Source of the DNA: an uncultured Clostridia bacterium
Lineage (GTDB): Bacteria; Bacillota; Clostridia; Lachnospirales; CAG-274
Assembly: GCA_947630475.1 (NCBI GenBank)
Contig: CANRHR010000001.1
Span: forward strand, 1 to 64,000
Length of the DNA stretch: 64,000 nucleotides
Direction of reading: 5' to 3'
Shown here: piece after piece, positions 1-8,718 of the stretch
Position numbering within the stretch: position 1 is the stretch's first letter
Layout of the letters: each line of letters opens with the position of its first letter
Made by a program: the position numbers and the translations under genes
The notes under the pieces: model-generated
What the model was told of the DNA's origin: nothing
The model's input: the letters and a program-made list of their open reading frames with translations, nothing else
The model's database searches: none

Positions 1-529
1 GAAGTATCAGCCTTTCAAGCCAGCCCTCCGGAAGTATAACGTCAGTGTTGACAAGTACAACATCTTTATCGCTTAGCGCAAGAGCTTTATTTACTGACTG
101 TACAAAGCCAAGGTTTTCTTCATTATTTATGAATGTTATATGAGGGTTTTGTTTTATTTGCTTAATAAGAAAGGGCAGCACTCTCTCATCACTGCTATGG
201 TCATTTATGACAATGATCCTGTGGGGAATTTTTGTTTTTTCGATAGTCTTGAACAGATTCTCCAAAAAATTAAACCCATTATAGACAGGTACGATTATAT
301 CTATTTCATTTTCAAATATGTCGTTGGGTACGTCAGCGCCATTTGAAATATATTTAGCCTTAAATTCAGCAAATGAATAGTAATTATCATACTCTCTCTT
401 TTCTTCATTTCTCGCAAGAACAATCCTTATTTTGCCAAACGCACTTCTAATACCATAAATTTTAATGTGTTTGCATAGCTTTTTAAAGTTAGCATATTTA
501 CACATTTTTATAATTTTTCCAATCTGCAC
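1..529 (-). CDS. Family 2 glycosyltransferase, 3'-truncated by window edge
   Basis: Minus-strand reading frame, open to the left edge of the window. The translation has an N-terminal extension of about 70 residues, then IDIIVPVYNGFNFLENLF, which is the first strand of a GT-A fold, then INDHSSDE, and then VVLVNTDVILPEGWLERLI, which carries the metal/nucleotide-binding acidic region (NTD). Such enzymes transfer a sugar from an NDP-sugar to a growing surface glycan at the cytoplasmic face. I chose the GTG at 529 because a GGTGGTG ribosome binding site lies six bases upstream; an in-frame ATG at 505 has a much weaker site. It is divergent from the glycan genes on its right, so it belongs to a neighbouring transcription unit of the same surface-polysaccharide region. 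Donor and acceptor cannot be told. Confidence 0.85.
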   Translation of the reverse strand, partial: MQIGKIIKMCKYANFKKLCKHIKIYGIRSAFGKIRIVLARNEEKREYDNYYSFAEFKAKYISNGADVPNDIFENEIDIIVPVYNGFNFLENLFKTIEKTKIPHRIIVINDHSSDERVLPFLIKQIKQNPHITFINNEENLGFVQSVNKALALSDKDVVLVNTDVILPEGWLERLIL

Positions 530-1075
530 TTATATCACCACCGGCACATTCTTGCGTTTGTCTGCAGTTCATTATGTTTTACCATTTTTGTAATACATAT
601 TCATCAATCTTCAGAAATCACTATATTCATAATTTATAAACAGATATCTACTTTTAGAATGTGCTAATTATTTACCATAAACAAACTACTGTTACAATTA
701 AAATACATCATCAAAAAAACGGGTTTTTTCTTATTTCAAGAAGAATGTATGACCTAGTTCAATCCGAACGTATTTCCAACAAACATATGCATAAATACTA
801 ATGCAAGTATATCTCATGTCAATCAAAAAATCAAGTGTTATTTTTATGCTGGACACGTTAAGAAAGTTGTAAAATAAAATGACACAATAAAAATGATTTA
901 AAGTGAAATTTGTTATAAAACGTAAGTGGTCAAATTAGTATAATTAAAGGAAAATAGAACCGAGTTATACAAATTATATAATAAGAAGGGCAACATCTGA
1001 TTAGACCCAAACCTAAATTAAAATTATTAATTGGTAGAGTTTATTAATAATTTTATGAAATAAATGTGGCTTTAC
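530..1075. other. AT-rich intergenic region between divergent glycan operons
   Basis: No convincing coding frame was found on either strand in this stretch, which lies between the divergent glycosyltransferase on the left and the promoter at 1088 on the right. I looked for a promoter for the minus-strand gene and found none with two good hexamers. A short A7/T6 inverted run near 713-731 has too little GC to call a terminator. Confidence 0.5.
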
Positions 1076-1096
1076 TGACATTTTATATTGCAATTT
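1076..1096 (+). repeat. 21-bp exact repeat, copy 1
   Basis: A 21-base block starting TGACATTTTATATTG is identical at 5614-5634. Each copy lies just upstream of a glycan transcription unit, and in this copy it overlaps the -35 box of the promoter at 1088. It may be a shared regulator site or a recently duplicated promoter region. Confidence 0.8.
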
Positions 1097-1116
1097 AAAA
1101 AAATTTTTTGTATAAT
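1088..1116 (+). promoter_or_regulatory. Sigma-A promoter of glycan transcription unit
   Basis: TTGCAA (1088-1093), a 17-base spacer and TATAAT (1111-1116). Start of transcription is expected near 1123, giving a long leader of about 275 nt before the first gene at 1399. The leader contains two hairpins, described separately. Confidence 0.7.
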
Positions 1117-1176
1117 CGACACATACCATCTTTTGTAAGCAATAGTAAATAATGGTATGGTTAAGTCTGTAAAAAT

Positions 1177-1199
1177 TTGAGCAAAATGCTTTCGCTCAA
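1177..1199 (+). other. Leader hairpin TTGAGC/GCTCAA
   Basis: A six-base-pair stem (1177-1182 with 1194-1199) with an 11-nt loop in the untranslated leader of the glycan operon. It is not followed by a T run. It could be a recognition element in the nascent transcript, for example for a NusG-family antiterminator; that role is speculative. Confidence 0.4.
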
Positions 1200-1220
1200 G
1201 TAAAGTTGTTCATGCTGCCT

Positions 1221-1250
1221 AACCTTAGGATATGAAAGTTAAGGTTTTTT
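1221..1250 (+). terminator. Possible leader attenuator
   Basis: AACCTTA (1221-1227) pairs with TAAGGTT (1240-1246) and is followed directly by more T residues to 1250. The 7-bp, AT-rich stem is weak, but its position in a 275-nt leader ahead of a polysaccharide gene fits an intrinsic attenuator. Confidence 0.35.
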
Positions 1251-1398
1251 GCGGTGACTTTTGATTATAACGAAAAACATATTAACGAAGAGGGACGATA
1301 TTTCAACAGCTGCAACAAAAAATGTAAGGTGGGCAGTGTTTAGCCTGCGGCAATTGTGGATAATTTAATAATAAAAATAAAAAGAAAAGGAAAAAATT

Positions 1399-4365
1399 AT
1401 GATAGTTGAATCAAAAAAAGCAATAGACAAAAAAGTAGTATTTATGGCATCGGTATTGTCGCTGATGATTTTATATTTTGTGAACCCGTTTGCTCCTAAA
1501 TTTGTAACAGAATGGGACAGAACTTTTTGTCATTCTTATATGTCGGGGATTTCATTTGAAAGCCGAATTTCTCATTTTTACTTACTTCTTTTTGTTTTTG
1601 TGCCATTAACATTTGCCGTGTCATACGTTTTATACGATTTGTTGAATCAAATCAGAAGCAAATGTATGCCTTTGCTGTTTAGGATTAATGTTTTATTTTT
1701 GTTTCCTGTTGTTATGGGGTATTTGACAAGGTATATCGATAATGCAAATCAGCCGTACAATATGTCGACAAGTGCTTTTATTGTCATGTTGGTGTGTTTA
1801 AACATCTTGTTATTGGTTATAAGCTTTATTGATGTAAACTCTGAGTTTGATTTTTCCGATTATGCTCTTGCCGTTGCAGCTTATTTTGTAATGAGTGTGC
1901 TTTTTATTCTTATGTCGACGGTTGAAGAAGATGCGGCGATAAAATGTCTTGCCGGATTTGCAAAGGCTGCTGCTGCCGTTGTTGTTTATTCGTTTGTTGT
2001 GCTGAAGGTCAATTATGCAAGAAAATACAAAGCCTGTATAAAAAACATAATTTATATTTTGTTGTGGCTGCCTGTGGTGATGAGGGTAACTTTAGGCGTA
2101 ATATACTTTATGGTTGAAAATGGATTTGAAATAGAAATGTACCGCAGATATGTTTCAATATCTATGTTTTTGTTCGTTCTTTTGGCGATTTTGGCTGTTG
2201 TTGGGTTAAAAAAGAAAAATGTCAATTTGAATTTCAAGACATTTGGCTACATTGGAGCAATATTGGGTTTTTGCATAATTGGGTTCTTAAATTTATATTA
2301 TAAAAACTATGTGTGGAATCCCCAGCCGAATATGTTTTTTGAATGGGGAAATAATGCTGTGGGATATGATACATTTTTGCATGGAAAACTTCCGATTATT
2401 GATTATTTTTCTGCTCATGCCGGTGCCGATGTTTTTAAATGGCTGATTGACTGTTTTCTGCATAATGTACATGAAGATTCAAATGCAGGTGCATTTGTTG
2501 TCTATAACGGTGCATATTTGGAGAAATTTATTTCATATATACTTTTGTATTGTATAATTAAAAACTTTGTTGATAAAGATGATTTGATACTGGGTATATT
2601 ATTGATTCCATTTTCTTCATATTATTTTTTAATGATGACTCCTTGTTTGCTTTCAATTGCAGCTCTTATTGCAGTGATGAAAAAGCCGACAATAAAATGC
2701 ATCTTGCTCCATTGGATTGCTCTTTTGTTCAGCGCTGTTTACAGATATGACCATGGTATATACTTGGGTATGGGGGTTATATTCTCTTACATTTTTATTT
2801 GCTGCGTCAAGCGTGAATGGAAGAATTTAAGAAATTATATAATTTCCGGATTTGCTATTGGATGTTTTGTAACGGTGTTTGCTTTTGTATATGCCTCAAT
2901 GACGGATCTTGATTTAATATCGAGGATCAAGGAATGGCTCTCTTTGTCTGTAGGCAGTAACTCAACATGGGCAATGTATAACTTTGGCGATGCAACCAAG
3001 TTTACATTTCTTTTGGTATATTTTGTTATTCCTATAACAAATTTGGCAGTGCTTGTTATAACAGCTGCGAAATTTATAAAGACAAAACAAGAACCTGTTT
3101 TGGCTGCGATGATAATGGCATTTGATTTTGCATACTTTGGATTTATTCCAAGATCAATAGTTTCTCATAGCCTTATGGGTGGTATAACAGAAGTTCTGTT
3201 AAATTACATTCCATGGATACTGTCTTTATTTGTTGTATATGTTTTTACATTAAAGAAAGAAAATGGAAGCGCAGATATAAACAGAAATTTTTTTGCTTGG
3301 GCAATATCTCTTGGTATTGTTTTTATCACAGGCAGTTCTGTAATCAGACAGAGCAATATAGGTATGGACTCGATTTTGCCTGCTCAGGCTATGTCGGTAT
3401 CAAAGAATTTCATTTTAAAAAATAATGTAAAAGAAAATATAGGGCAAGAAAGAATTTCTTATACCGATGACATGAAGAATTTTTTGGATTCTTTCGAGAC
3501 AATTTTTGATTCGCTGCTCACAGATGACCAAACATTTTTAGATTTCACCAATATGACGCCACTTTATGTGTTTACAGGCAGGGAGAGACCTTTTTATGTA
3601 GGACAAAGCCCGAGTTCACTCACAGACCTTTATTCTCAACAGTGCTATCTTGACGAAGTGGAAGAGCATGATTGTCCTTTGGCGGTTTTGGGTACATCGG
3701 ATACAGATCATTTGCAGAGTATGTGGAATATACCTCATAATATCAGATATTATAAAATTGCCGAATATATATACGCTAAATATAGGCCTCTTGTTAACTT
3801 TAATGAGTTTTCTATATGGTGTGAAAAGGAGAATTATGATAAATACAGGCAGAAACTTGTTGAAATGAATTTGCCTAATGATATATATGCTCTTGTAGAT
3901 TACGGATACGATCAAACAGAAATCACATATGATCAAAACGGTGGTGAGCAATGTAACTATAAACCGTTCCATAAATTTGATTTAGCGGCTATTCCGTATA
4001 TTTGGGCAAATAGTGATAAATACGGTTCGGTAAATAATCCTGTTTTGGCAAAGCTTGATGAGGTAATTGACGATGTATTTGTTTTTGATGGTTCTCAGTC
4101 TGTGCTTACGGATAAAGGAAATTATGTTTTGTTGGAGTTCACGAATAATACTCAAGAAACAACTGTAGGCACGATTGCATTACAAGAAGTGTCAAATTTG
4201 GGGAAGAGATATGAATACAGTTTTAATATTTTTCCGGGAAAAAATAAATATATGATAAGGGCAAGTCAGGATTATTTTTGGAGTGCCTATAATATCAATA
4301 TGATCTCAATATCTCACGGTGACTCTGTGGAAACAGACAGTGTTGAAATTTTAGAGGGTGATTAA
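1399..4365 (+). CDS. Large polytopic membrane protein, GT-C glycosyltransferase-like
   Basis: 988 residues. Roughly the first 660 residues contain many hydrophobic segments (first at about residues 14-32, then repeated), interrupted near residue 300 by an acidic, aromatic-rich loop (FFEWGNNAVGYDTFLHGK). The last 300 residues are soluble and probably outside the cell. The C-terminal part contains TNMTPLYVFTGRERPFY, which resembles the extracytoplasmic domain of GT-C proteins that use polyprenyl-phosphate sugars. The most likely role is sugar addition to a glycan on the outer face of the membrane; this rests on fold-like features, not a diagnostic motif, so a different role in polysaccharide assembly is possible. 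RBS AAAGGAAAAA lies just upstream. It has its own promoter with a long leader and is closed by a terminator at 4377. Confidence 0.6.
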   Translation: MIVESKKAIDKKVVFMASVLSLMILYFVNPFAPKFVTEWDRTFCHSYMSGISFESRISHFYLLLFVFVPLTFAVSYVLYDLLNQIRSKCMPLLFRINVLFLFPVVMGYLTRYIDNANQPYNMSTSAFIVMLVCLNILLLVISFIDVNSEFDFSDYALAVAAYFVMSVLFILMSTVEEDAAIKCLAGFAKAAAAVVVYSFVVLKVNYARKYKACIKNIIYILLWLPVVMRVTLGVIYFMVENGFEIEMYRRYVSISMFLFVLLAILAVVGLKKKNVNLNFKTFGYIGAILGFCIIGFLNLYYKNYVWNPQPNMFFEWGNNAVGYDTFLHGKLPIIDYFSAHAGADVFKWLIDCFLHNVHEDSNAGAFVVYNGAYLEKFISYILLYCIIKNFVDKDDLILGILLIPFSSYYFLMMTPCLLSIAALIAVMKKPTIKCILLHWIALLFSAVYRYDHGIYLGMGVIFSYIFICCVKREWKNLRNYIISGFAIGCFVTVFAFVYASMTDLDLISRIKEWLSLSVGSNSTWAMYNFGDATKFTFLLVYFVIPITNLAVLVITAAKFIKTKQEPVLAAMIMAFDFAYFGFIPRSIVSHSLMGGITEVLLNYIPWILSLFVVYVFTLKKENGSADINRNFFAWAISLGIVFITGSSVIRQSNIGMDSILPAQAMSVSKNFILKNNVKENIGQERISYTDDMKNFLDSFETIFDSLLTDDQTFLDFTNMTPLYVFTGRERPFYVGQSPSSLTDLYSQQCYLDEVEEHDCPLAVLGTSDTDHLQSMWNIPHNIRYYKIAEYIYAKYRPLVNFNEFSIWCEKENYDKYRQKLVEMNLPNDIYALVDYGYDQTEITYDQNGGEQCNYKPFHKFDLAAIPYIWANSDKYGSVNNPVLAKLDEVIDDVFVFDGSQSVLTDKGNYVLLEFTNNTQETTVGTIALQEVSNLGKRYEYSFNIFPGKNKYMIRASQDYFWSAYNINMISISHGDSVETDSVEILEGD

Positions 4366-4376
4366 TGTTTTTGTCG

Positions 4377-4417
4377 GACCAAGGAGTAAACTTATAGAAG
4401 GTTTTTCCTTGGTCTTT
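4377..4417 (+). terminator. Intrinsic terminator after the GT-C-like gene
   Basis: GACCAAGGA (4377-4385) pairs with TCCTTGGTC (4406-4414), followed by TTT. Nine perfect base pairs with a 20-nt loop. It separates the membrane protein gene from the downstream glycosyltransferase. Confidence 0.75.
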
Positions 4418-4516
4418 ATGCAACAATAATGTAAAATTAATAGTAATATATCAAATTGAATATAGGAGAATTTTTAGGAACAAAAAAGATTAAAAATAGT
4501 ATAAGGGGGAAATATT

Positions 4517-5503
4517 ACGAAAAAATCTACTATAACAGCTAATCCTTTGGTGTCCGTTGTGCTTGCGGTGTATAAGCCAGATAAAAAATGGTTTGGGGAG
4601 CTTTTGGACTCACTTAATGAGCAAAGCTACAAAAATACAGAATTGCTTATCTGGGACGACTGTCCGGATGAGCCTGCCGATGAGGAATTTATAAAAAACC
4701 ATACAAGCTCCCTTAACTCTAAATTATTTAGAGGGGACAAAAACAAAGGTTCGACATACGCTTTCCAAAGGCTTACAGAGCTTAGCAGCGGTGAGCTTAT
4801 ATCCTACTGCGACCAAGATGACATATGGAACAAAGATAAAATAGAAATTATGGTAAATGCCTTTAAAGAAAGCGGCGCAGACCTTGTTTATTCCGATCTG
4901 TGCGTAATAGACGGCGAGGGAAAGCCGGTATACGACAGCTACACAAAGGTATCAAAGAGGCAAAGGTTTTTAGAGGGGCGAGGTCTTTTTGAAAAACTTT
5001 GCAGCAGGAACGTAATAGTCGGCTGTGCGATGATGGTAAAAAGTGAAGTTGTTAAGGCGGCTCTTCCCTTTGAGCCAAGCTTTGTTCATGACCACTGGAT
5101 AGGGCTTTACACTGCGTCTGTAGGTGATATTTACGCTGTCAAGATCCCGCTTATAAAATACAGGATACACGGGAGAAATCAAACGGGTGTACTTAAGGGA
5201 GTGGAAACAAAGTCAGATTATTACAAAAAACGTGTAATGAGCTTTTATGAGCGTTCCATTGCCGTTAAGAAACGATTTGGGAAAAGCGCAGATGCAGATG
5301 TAAAAAAAGGGGCATATGAGCTTTATGAGCTTGCGCTTGCAAGAAAGGAATACAGCGAAAGCTTTAGCCTTAATAACCTTAGCAAAATAATAAAATACAG
5401 AAAATTCAATCCAAGTACAGCATTATTTGAAATATTTTTGCCCTTTATGCCTGAATTTGTATTTAAGCAGGCTGTAAAAATAATAAAAAAAGGAATTATA
5501 TAG
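4517..5503 (+). CDS. Family 2 glycosyltransferase (rhamnosyltransferase-like), start codon unusual
   Basis: About 320 residues with a GT-A domain: VSVVLAVYKPDKKWF, DDCPDEP, and the donor-site motif CDQDDIWNKDK typical of rhamnosyltransferase-like GT2 enzymes. It should transfer a deoxyhexose or similar sugar to a lipid-linked glycan in the cytoplasm. The first standard start (TTG at 4547) leaves no room for the N-terminal strand and has no ribosome binding site. The strong AAGGGGG at 4503-4509 sits seven bases before ACG at 4517, giving (M)KKSTITANPLVSVV. So either ACG is used as a start or an ATG has mutated. The gene follows a terminator and ends 237 bases before the acylation cassette. Family is secure; start is not. 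Confidence 0.8.
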   Translation, partial: TKKSTITANPLVSVVLAVYKPDKKWFGELLDSLNEQSYKNTELLIWDDCPDEPADEEFIKNHTSSLNSKLFRGDKNKGSTYAFQRLTELSSGELISYCDQDDIWNKDKIEIMVNAFKESGADLVYSDLCVIDGEGKPVYDSYTKVSKRQRFLEGRGLFEKLCSRNVIVGCAMMVKSEVVKAALPFEPSFVHDHWIGLYTASVGDIYAVKIPLIKYRIHGRNQTGVLKGVETKSDYYKKRVMSFYERSIAVKKRFGKSADADVKKGAYELYELALARKEYSESFSLNNLSKIIKYRKFNPSTALFEIFLPFMPEFVFKQAVKIIKKGII

Positions 5504-5613
5504 ACATAAGGCTGCACAAATTTATTTAGGATTGGATAAATATCCGAGTAAAAACTTAACTGGTTTTCTTCTTATAAAGCAGTGCTTTTGCTAAATTTTC
5601 CCCATAATTTTAT

Positions 5614-5634
5614 TGACATTTTATATTGCAATTT
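5614..5634 (+). repeat. 21-bp exact repeat, copy 2
   Basis: Identical to 1076-1096. Here the block starts just upstream of the promoter driving the acylation cassette, with TTGACA at its left end. The surrounding bases do not match beyond the block. Confidence 0.8.
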
Positions 5635-5649
5635 TCATACAATTTTGAT

Positions 5650-5679
5650 TTGATATTAGCATATTGGATATGGTATAAT
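5650..5679 (+). promoter_or_regulatory. Sigma-A promoter of the acylation cassette
   Basis: TTGATA (5650-5655), an 18-base spacer and TATAAT (5674-5679). An alternative upstream pair is TTGACA with TACAAT at a poor 19-base spacing. Transcription from here would start near 5686 and give a leader of about 55 nt with RBS AAAGGAG at about 5705. Confidence 0.6.
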
Positions 5680-5740
5680 GATATAAAATTGGTGTAATGT
5701 TGAAGAAAGGAGACACAGTTGGACTGTGTAAGTGTGAGAT

Positions 5741-7210
5741 ATGGCTTTTACATCTCTTGAGTTTTTGTTTGTATTTTTCCCTATAGCTATAGTTGGGTAT
5801 TATTTGATTAACAATAAACTTAGAAACATATTTTTACTTTTGGTTTCTCTTATATATTATGCGATAGGGCAGCTTGATATGCTTTGGCTGCTTACGGGAA
5901 GTGTTGTTGTTAATTATCTGATGGGGCTTTTAATAGGCTCTTTTGAAAATAACAATGTATTTAAGAAAATATTACTGTATGCTGTTATTATTTTTAATTT
6001 TGGCATACTTTATTATTATAAGTATTTTCTTTTCTCTATTGATACCTTTAATTCTGTTTTTGGCACTAATTTTACCTATGCAAAAAATATAATTTTGCCG
6101 CTGGGTGTTTCTTTTTATACATTCAGAACAGTTTCTTATTGTTTGGATGTGTATTGGAAAACAGTAAAACCTCAAAAGAATATAATAGATGTAGCTCTTT
6201 ATATTACTTTCTTTCCTCAGGTTATAATGGGACCTATCAGCAAATATAACGACTTTAAATCGAATTTGGCAGAAAGAGCATTTGATTTTGACAATTTTTT
6301 GCTTGGATTTAAGAGGATAATTATAGGACTTGCGAAAAAGCTTATTATTGCCGATACAATAGGTTCGGTTGTGGATAAAGTATTTGCTATGGAAACAACT
6401 GAGAGGAGCGTTGTTCTGGCTTGGCTTGGAATTTTAGGCTATATTATTCAACTTTACTATGACTTTTCGGGATATTCCGATATAGCTATAGGTATTGGAA
6501 ACCTTATAGGTTTTAAAACAGATGAAAATTTCAACTATCCCTATATATCAAAAACAGTAACCGAATATTGGTCACGTTGGCATATAACATTGGGAACATG
6601 GTTAAAAAATTATTTATACACACCTATATTTAGATCTTGCATGGATAAAGGAATGACTAAATTCCGCTGTGATACTCTTGCATTGTTGGGTGTGTGGCTT
6701 TTTGCGGGCATATGGCATGGAGTAGGCTGGAACTACCTTGTTTATGGTCTTTACTATTTTGCCTTTATTGTTTTTGAGAGGATTTGTGAAGACATAAAAA
6801 AGAAAAAACGAAAAAAAATGGGTATAAAAAAACAACCTAAAACTATTCCTCAGCTTATAAGAGCTCATGTTTATTTTTTTGTTGCTCTTATTTTCGGACA
6901 ACTTCTTTTTAGAAGTGATTCAATGACAAGCTTTTGGTTATATTTTGGCAATATGTTTGGGATTGGCGCAAAAAGCTTGTGTGATAAAGTGACATTGTAT
7001 TTTTGGAAACAAATTGCTGTTGTGTTTATTGTAGGTGTTATTTTCAGCTTTCCAGTTGTTGATGTTATAAGGCAGAGAGTGTTAAAACTTAATGGCGGAG
7101 AGATTATAAAAGGAGTTGTTTCTCCAGTTATATATGGATTGATGTTGATTGTTGCAATATCATTTGCGTTTTCCGGTTCATATCGAGGGTTTATTTATTT
7201 TCAATTTTAG
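5741..7210 (+). CDS. MBOAT-family O-acyltransferase (AlgI/DltB-like)
   Basis: 489 residues, a polytopic membrane protein with about ten hydrophobic segments. It has MBOAT hallmarks: YWSRWHITLGTWLKNYLY and the conserved histidine in FAGIWHGVGWNYL (His about residue 326, close to the catalytic His position of AlgI). MBOAT proteins of this branch move an acyl group from a cytoplasmic carrier through a membrane pore to an extracytoplasmic glycan, as in alginate acetylation and teichoic acid D-alanylation. The next gene encodes the usual secreted partner, and a carrier protein is encoded three genes on, so the donor is probably acyl-ACP and not acetyl-CoA. It is the first gene of a tightly spaced operon. 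Confidence 0.92.
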   Translation: MAFTSLEFLFVFFPIAIVGYYLINNKLRNIFLLLVSLIYYAIGQLDMLWLLTGSVVVNYLMGLLIGSFENNNVFKKILLYAVIIFNFGILYYYKYFLFSIDTFNSVFGTNFTYAKNIILPLGVSFYTFRTVSYCLDVYWKTVKPQKNIIDVALYITFFPQVIMGPISKYNDFKSNLAERAFDFDNFLLGFKRIIIGLAKKLIIADTIGSVVDKVFAMETTERSVVLAWLGILGYIIQLYYDFSGYSDIAIGIGNLIGFKTDENFNYPYISKTVTEYWSRWHITLGTWLKNYLYTPIFRSCMDKGMTKFRCDTLALLGVWLFAGIWHGVGWNYLVYGLYYFAFIVFERICEDIKKKKRKKMGIKKQPKTIPQLIRAHVYFFVALIFGQLLFRSDSMTSFWLYFGNMFGIGAKSLCDKVTLYFWKQIAVVFIVGVIFSFPVVDVIRQRVLKLNGGEIIKGVVSPVIYGLMLIVAISFAFSGSYRGFIYFQF

Positions 7211-7227
7211 AAAGGGTTTGATGGAAA

Positions 7228-8706
7228 ATGAAGGGCATATTTAAAATAAAGCATATTCCGGAGATTATTATTGCAGCCGAATTGTGCCTTGCCATATTGC
7301 TTCCACTGTTTAATTTCAACTTTGATCAAAATAAAATTTCTGCACAAGAAAACAGAGCAGTGGCTAAAATACCGAAATTGTTTGATGAAAATATGTCATT
7401 GAACAAAAATCTTAGAGGTGATGCAGGTATGTGGTTTGAGGATAACCTTGGGCTCAGAGATTATTTTTTAAGGCTGAATGGTGTAATAAATTATAATCTC
7501 TTTAACAGATCTCCTGTTGATAAGGTCGAATTGGGCAAAGATGATTGGCTTTTTTACAGTGCCGAAAACAATATGGAGCTTGTAGATGGTAATTATCCGG
7601 ATTTTGATGAAAAGGCTCTCGAATTTTATTGCAACAAGCAAATTGCAACAAAGGATAGACTTGCAAAGCAGGGAATAGATTACATACTTGTTTTGCCGCC
7701 AAGCAAGGTGAGTATATATCCGGAATATATTGCCCATGGCGATTACAAGGTACAGAGAACGGCTGCGGATATTTTTGCCGACTATATTCAACAACATTCC
7801 GATATTAAGGTTGTTAGGCTTAAAGATGTTATTTTGCAAGAAAAAGCAAAAACCGATGATCTTTTGTTTTTTAAAACAGATACACATTGGACACCAAAGG
7901 GAAAATATGTGGCATATAAAGAAATTATTAAAAATATGGTTGATTGGGGATTGGCAGACAAGGATCATTTACAGCCCGAGTTTTATGAAGATAAAGGATA
8001 TTCCGGAGATCTTGCGGGAATGTTGGGTGCAGTTCAGATGACGGCAGAAAGAGATTTGCTGAAAGAAGATTATATAAACTGGAAATTTAAAGATCCGAAA
8101 GCGTATGAGCTTAAAAGTGGACCACGTTATGACGAAATGCTTGGTTTGGCGCAGATACAAGGGCTTCCTGCTGAAAAATGTAATTTTTTTATAAATGATT
8201 GTGTTAAAGAAAACAAGGTTCTTATTTATGGAGATTCCATGATTGGATCTCATCTGCTTTCGGCATTTGCAGAAGATTTTTCACAGTTAACTTTTATGTG
8301 GACATATGAATTTAATCAGCAAGTGATTGATGGCCTTAAACCTAATACAGTGATCCTTGATGTGTCGGAAAGAGGATTAAGTCAATATATGAAAACATGG
8401 AACGATGTGTATCTTGCATCAGATACACACATAGATACTTCCAAAAAGACACTTGAAGTTTATTACTATGACGGCGGAGAATATGATAGTATGTATGCGC
8501 CTACATGGAGTGAAGAAAACGATCAAGATGATCTTGTATGGTACGAAATGAAACGAATTGATGCAAACACATGGTATGTTTGTGTTGATTTGAATGAGCA
8601 TAGATCATGCGGTAAATACTATACTCATTTTTATAACGGACCAAACGGTGTGGGAGGTTATGTGAGCGGTATAGGCTATAATGTAGAGGGTGTTAAATTT
8701 GATTAA
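7228..8706 (+). CDS. AlgX/AlgJ-like DHHW-family acetyl/acyl-transfer protein
   Basis: 492 residues. An N-terminal hydrophobic segment (about residues 12-29) acts as a membrane anchor or signal. The SGNH-like domain contains FKTDTHWTPKGKYVAY (the DHHW motif, Asp218/His220 by my count) and YGDSMIGSHL with the GDS serine near residue 335. In alginate and related systems such proteins receive the acyl group from the MBOAT partner and place it on the polysaccharide; DltD plays the same role for teichoic acids. The last 90 residues, rich in Trp, Tyr and Asp, look like an extra glycan-binding module. Spacing to the MBOAT gene is 17 bases, so the two are co-transcribed. Confidence 0.88.
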   Translation: MKGIFKIKHIPEIIIAAELCLAILLPLFNFNFDQNKISAQENRAVAKIPKLFDENMSLNKNLRGDAGMWFEDNLGLRDYFLRLNGVINYNLFNRSPVDKVELGKDDWLFYSAENNMELVDGNYPDFDEKALEFYCNKQIATKDRLAKQGIDYILVLPPSKVSIYPEYIAHGDYKVQRTAADIFADYIQQHSDIKVVRLKDVILQEKAKTDDLLFFKTDTHWTPKGKYVAYKEIIKNMVDWGLADKDHLQPEFYEDKGYSGDLAGMLGAVQMTAERDLLKEDYINWKFKDPKAYELKSGPRYDEMLGLAQIQGLPAEKCNFFINDCVKENKVLIYGDSMIGSHLLSAFAEDFSQLTFMWTYEFNQQVIDGLKPNTVILDVSERGLSQYMKTWNDVYLASDTHIDTSKKTLEVYYYDGGEYDSMYAPTWSEENDQDDLVWYEMKRIDANTWYVCVDLNEHRSCGKYYTHFYNGPNGVGGYVSGIGYNVEGVKFD

Positions 8707-8718
8707 GGAGAGATAAAT

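Noticed and set aside
140-346. 68-residue open frame on the plus strand
   Set aside because: It is antisense to the minus-strand glycosyltransferase, whose motifs run through the same bases, and it has no ribosome binding site.
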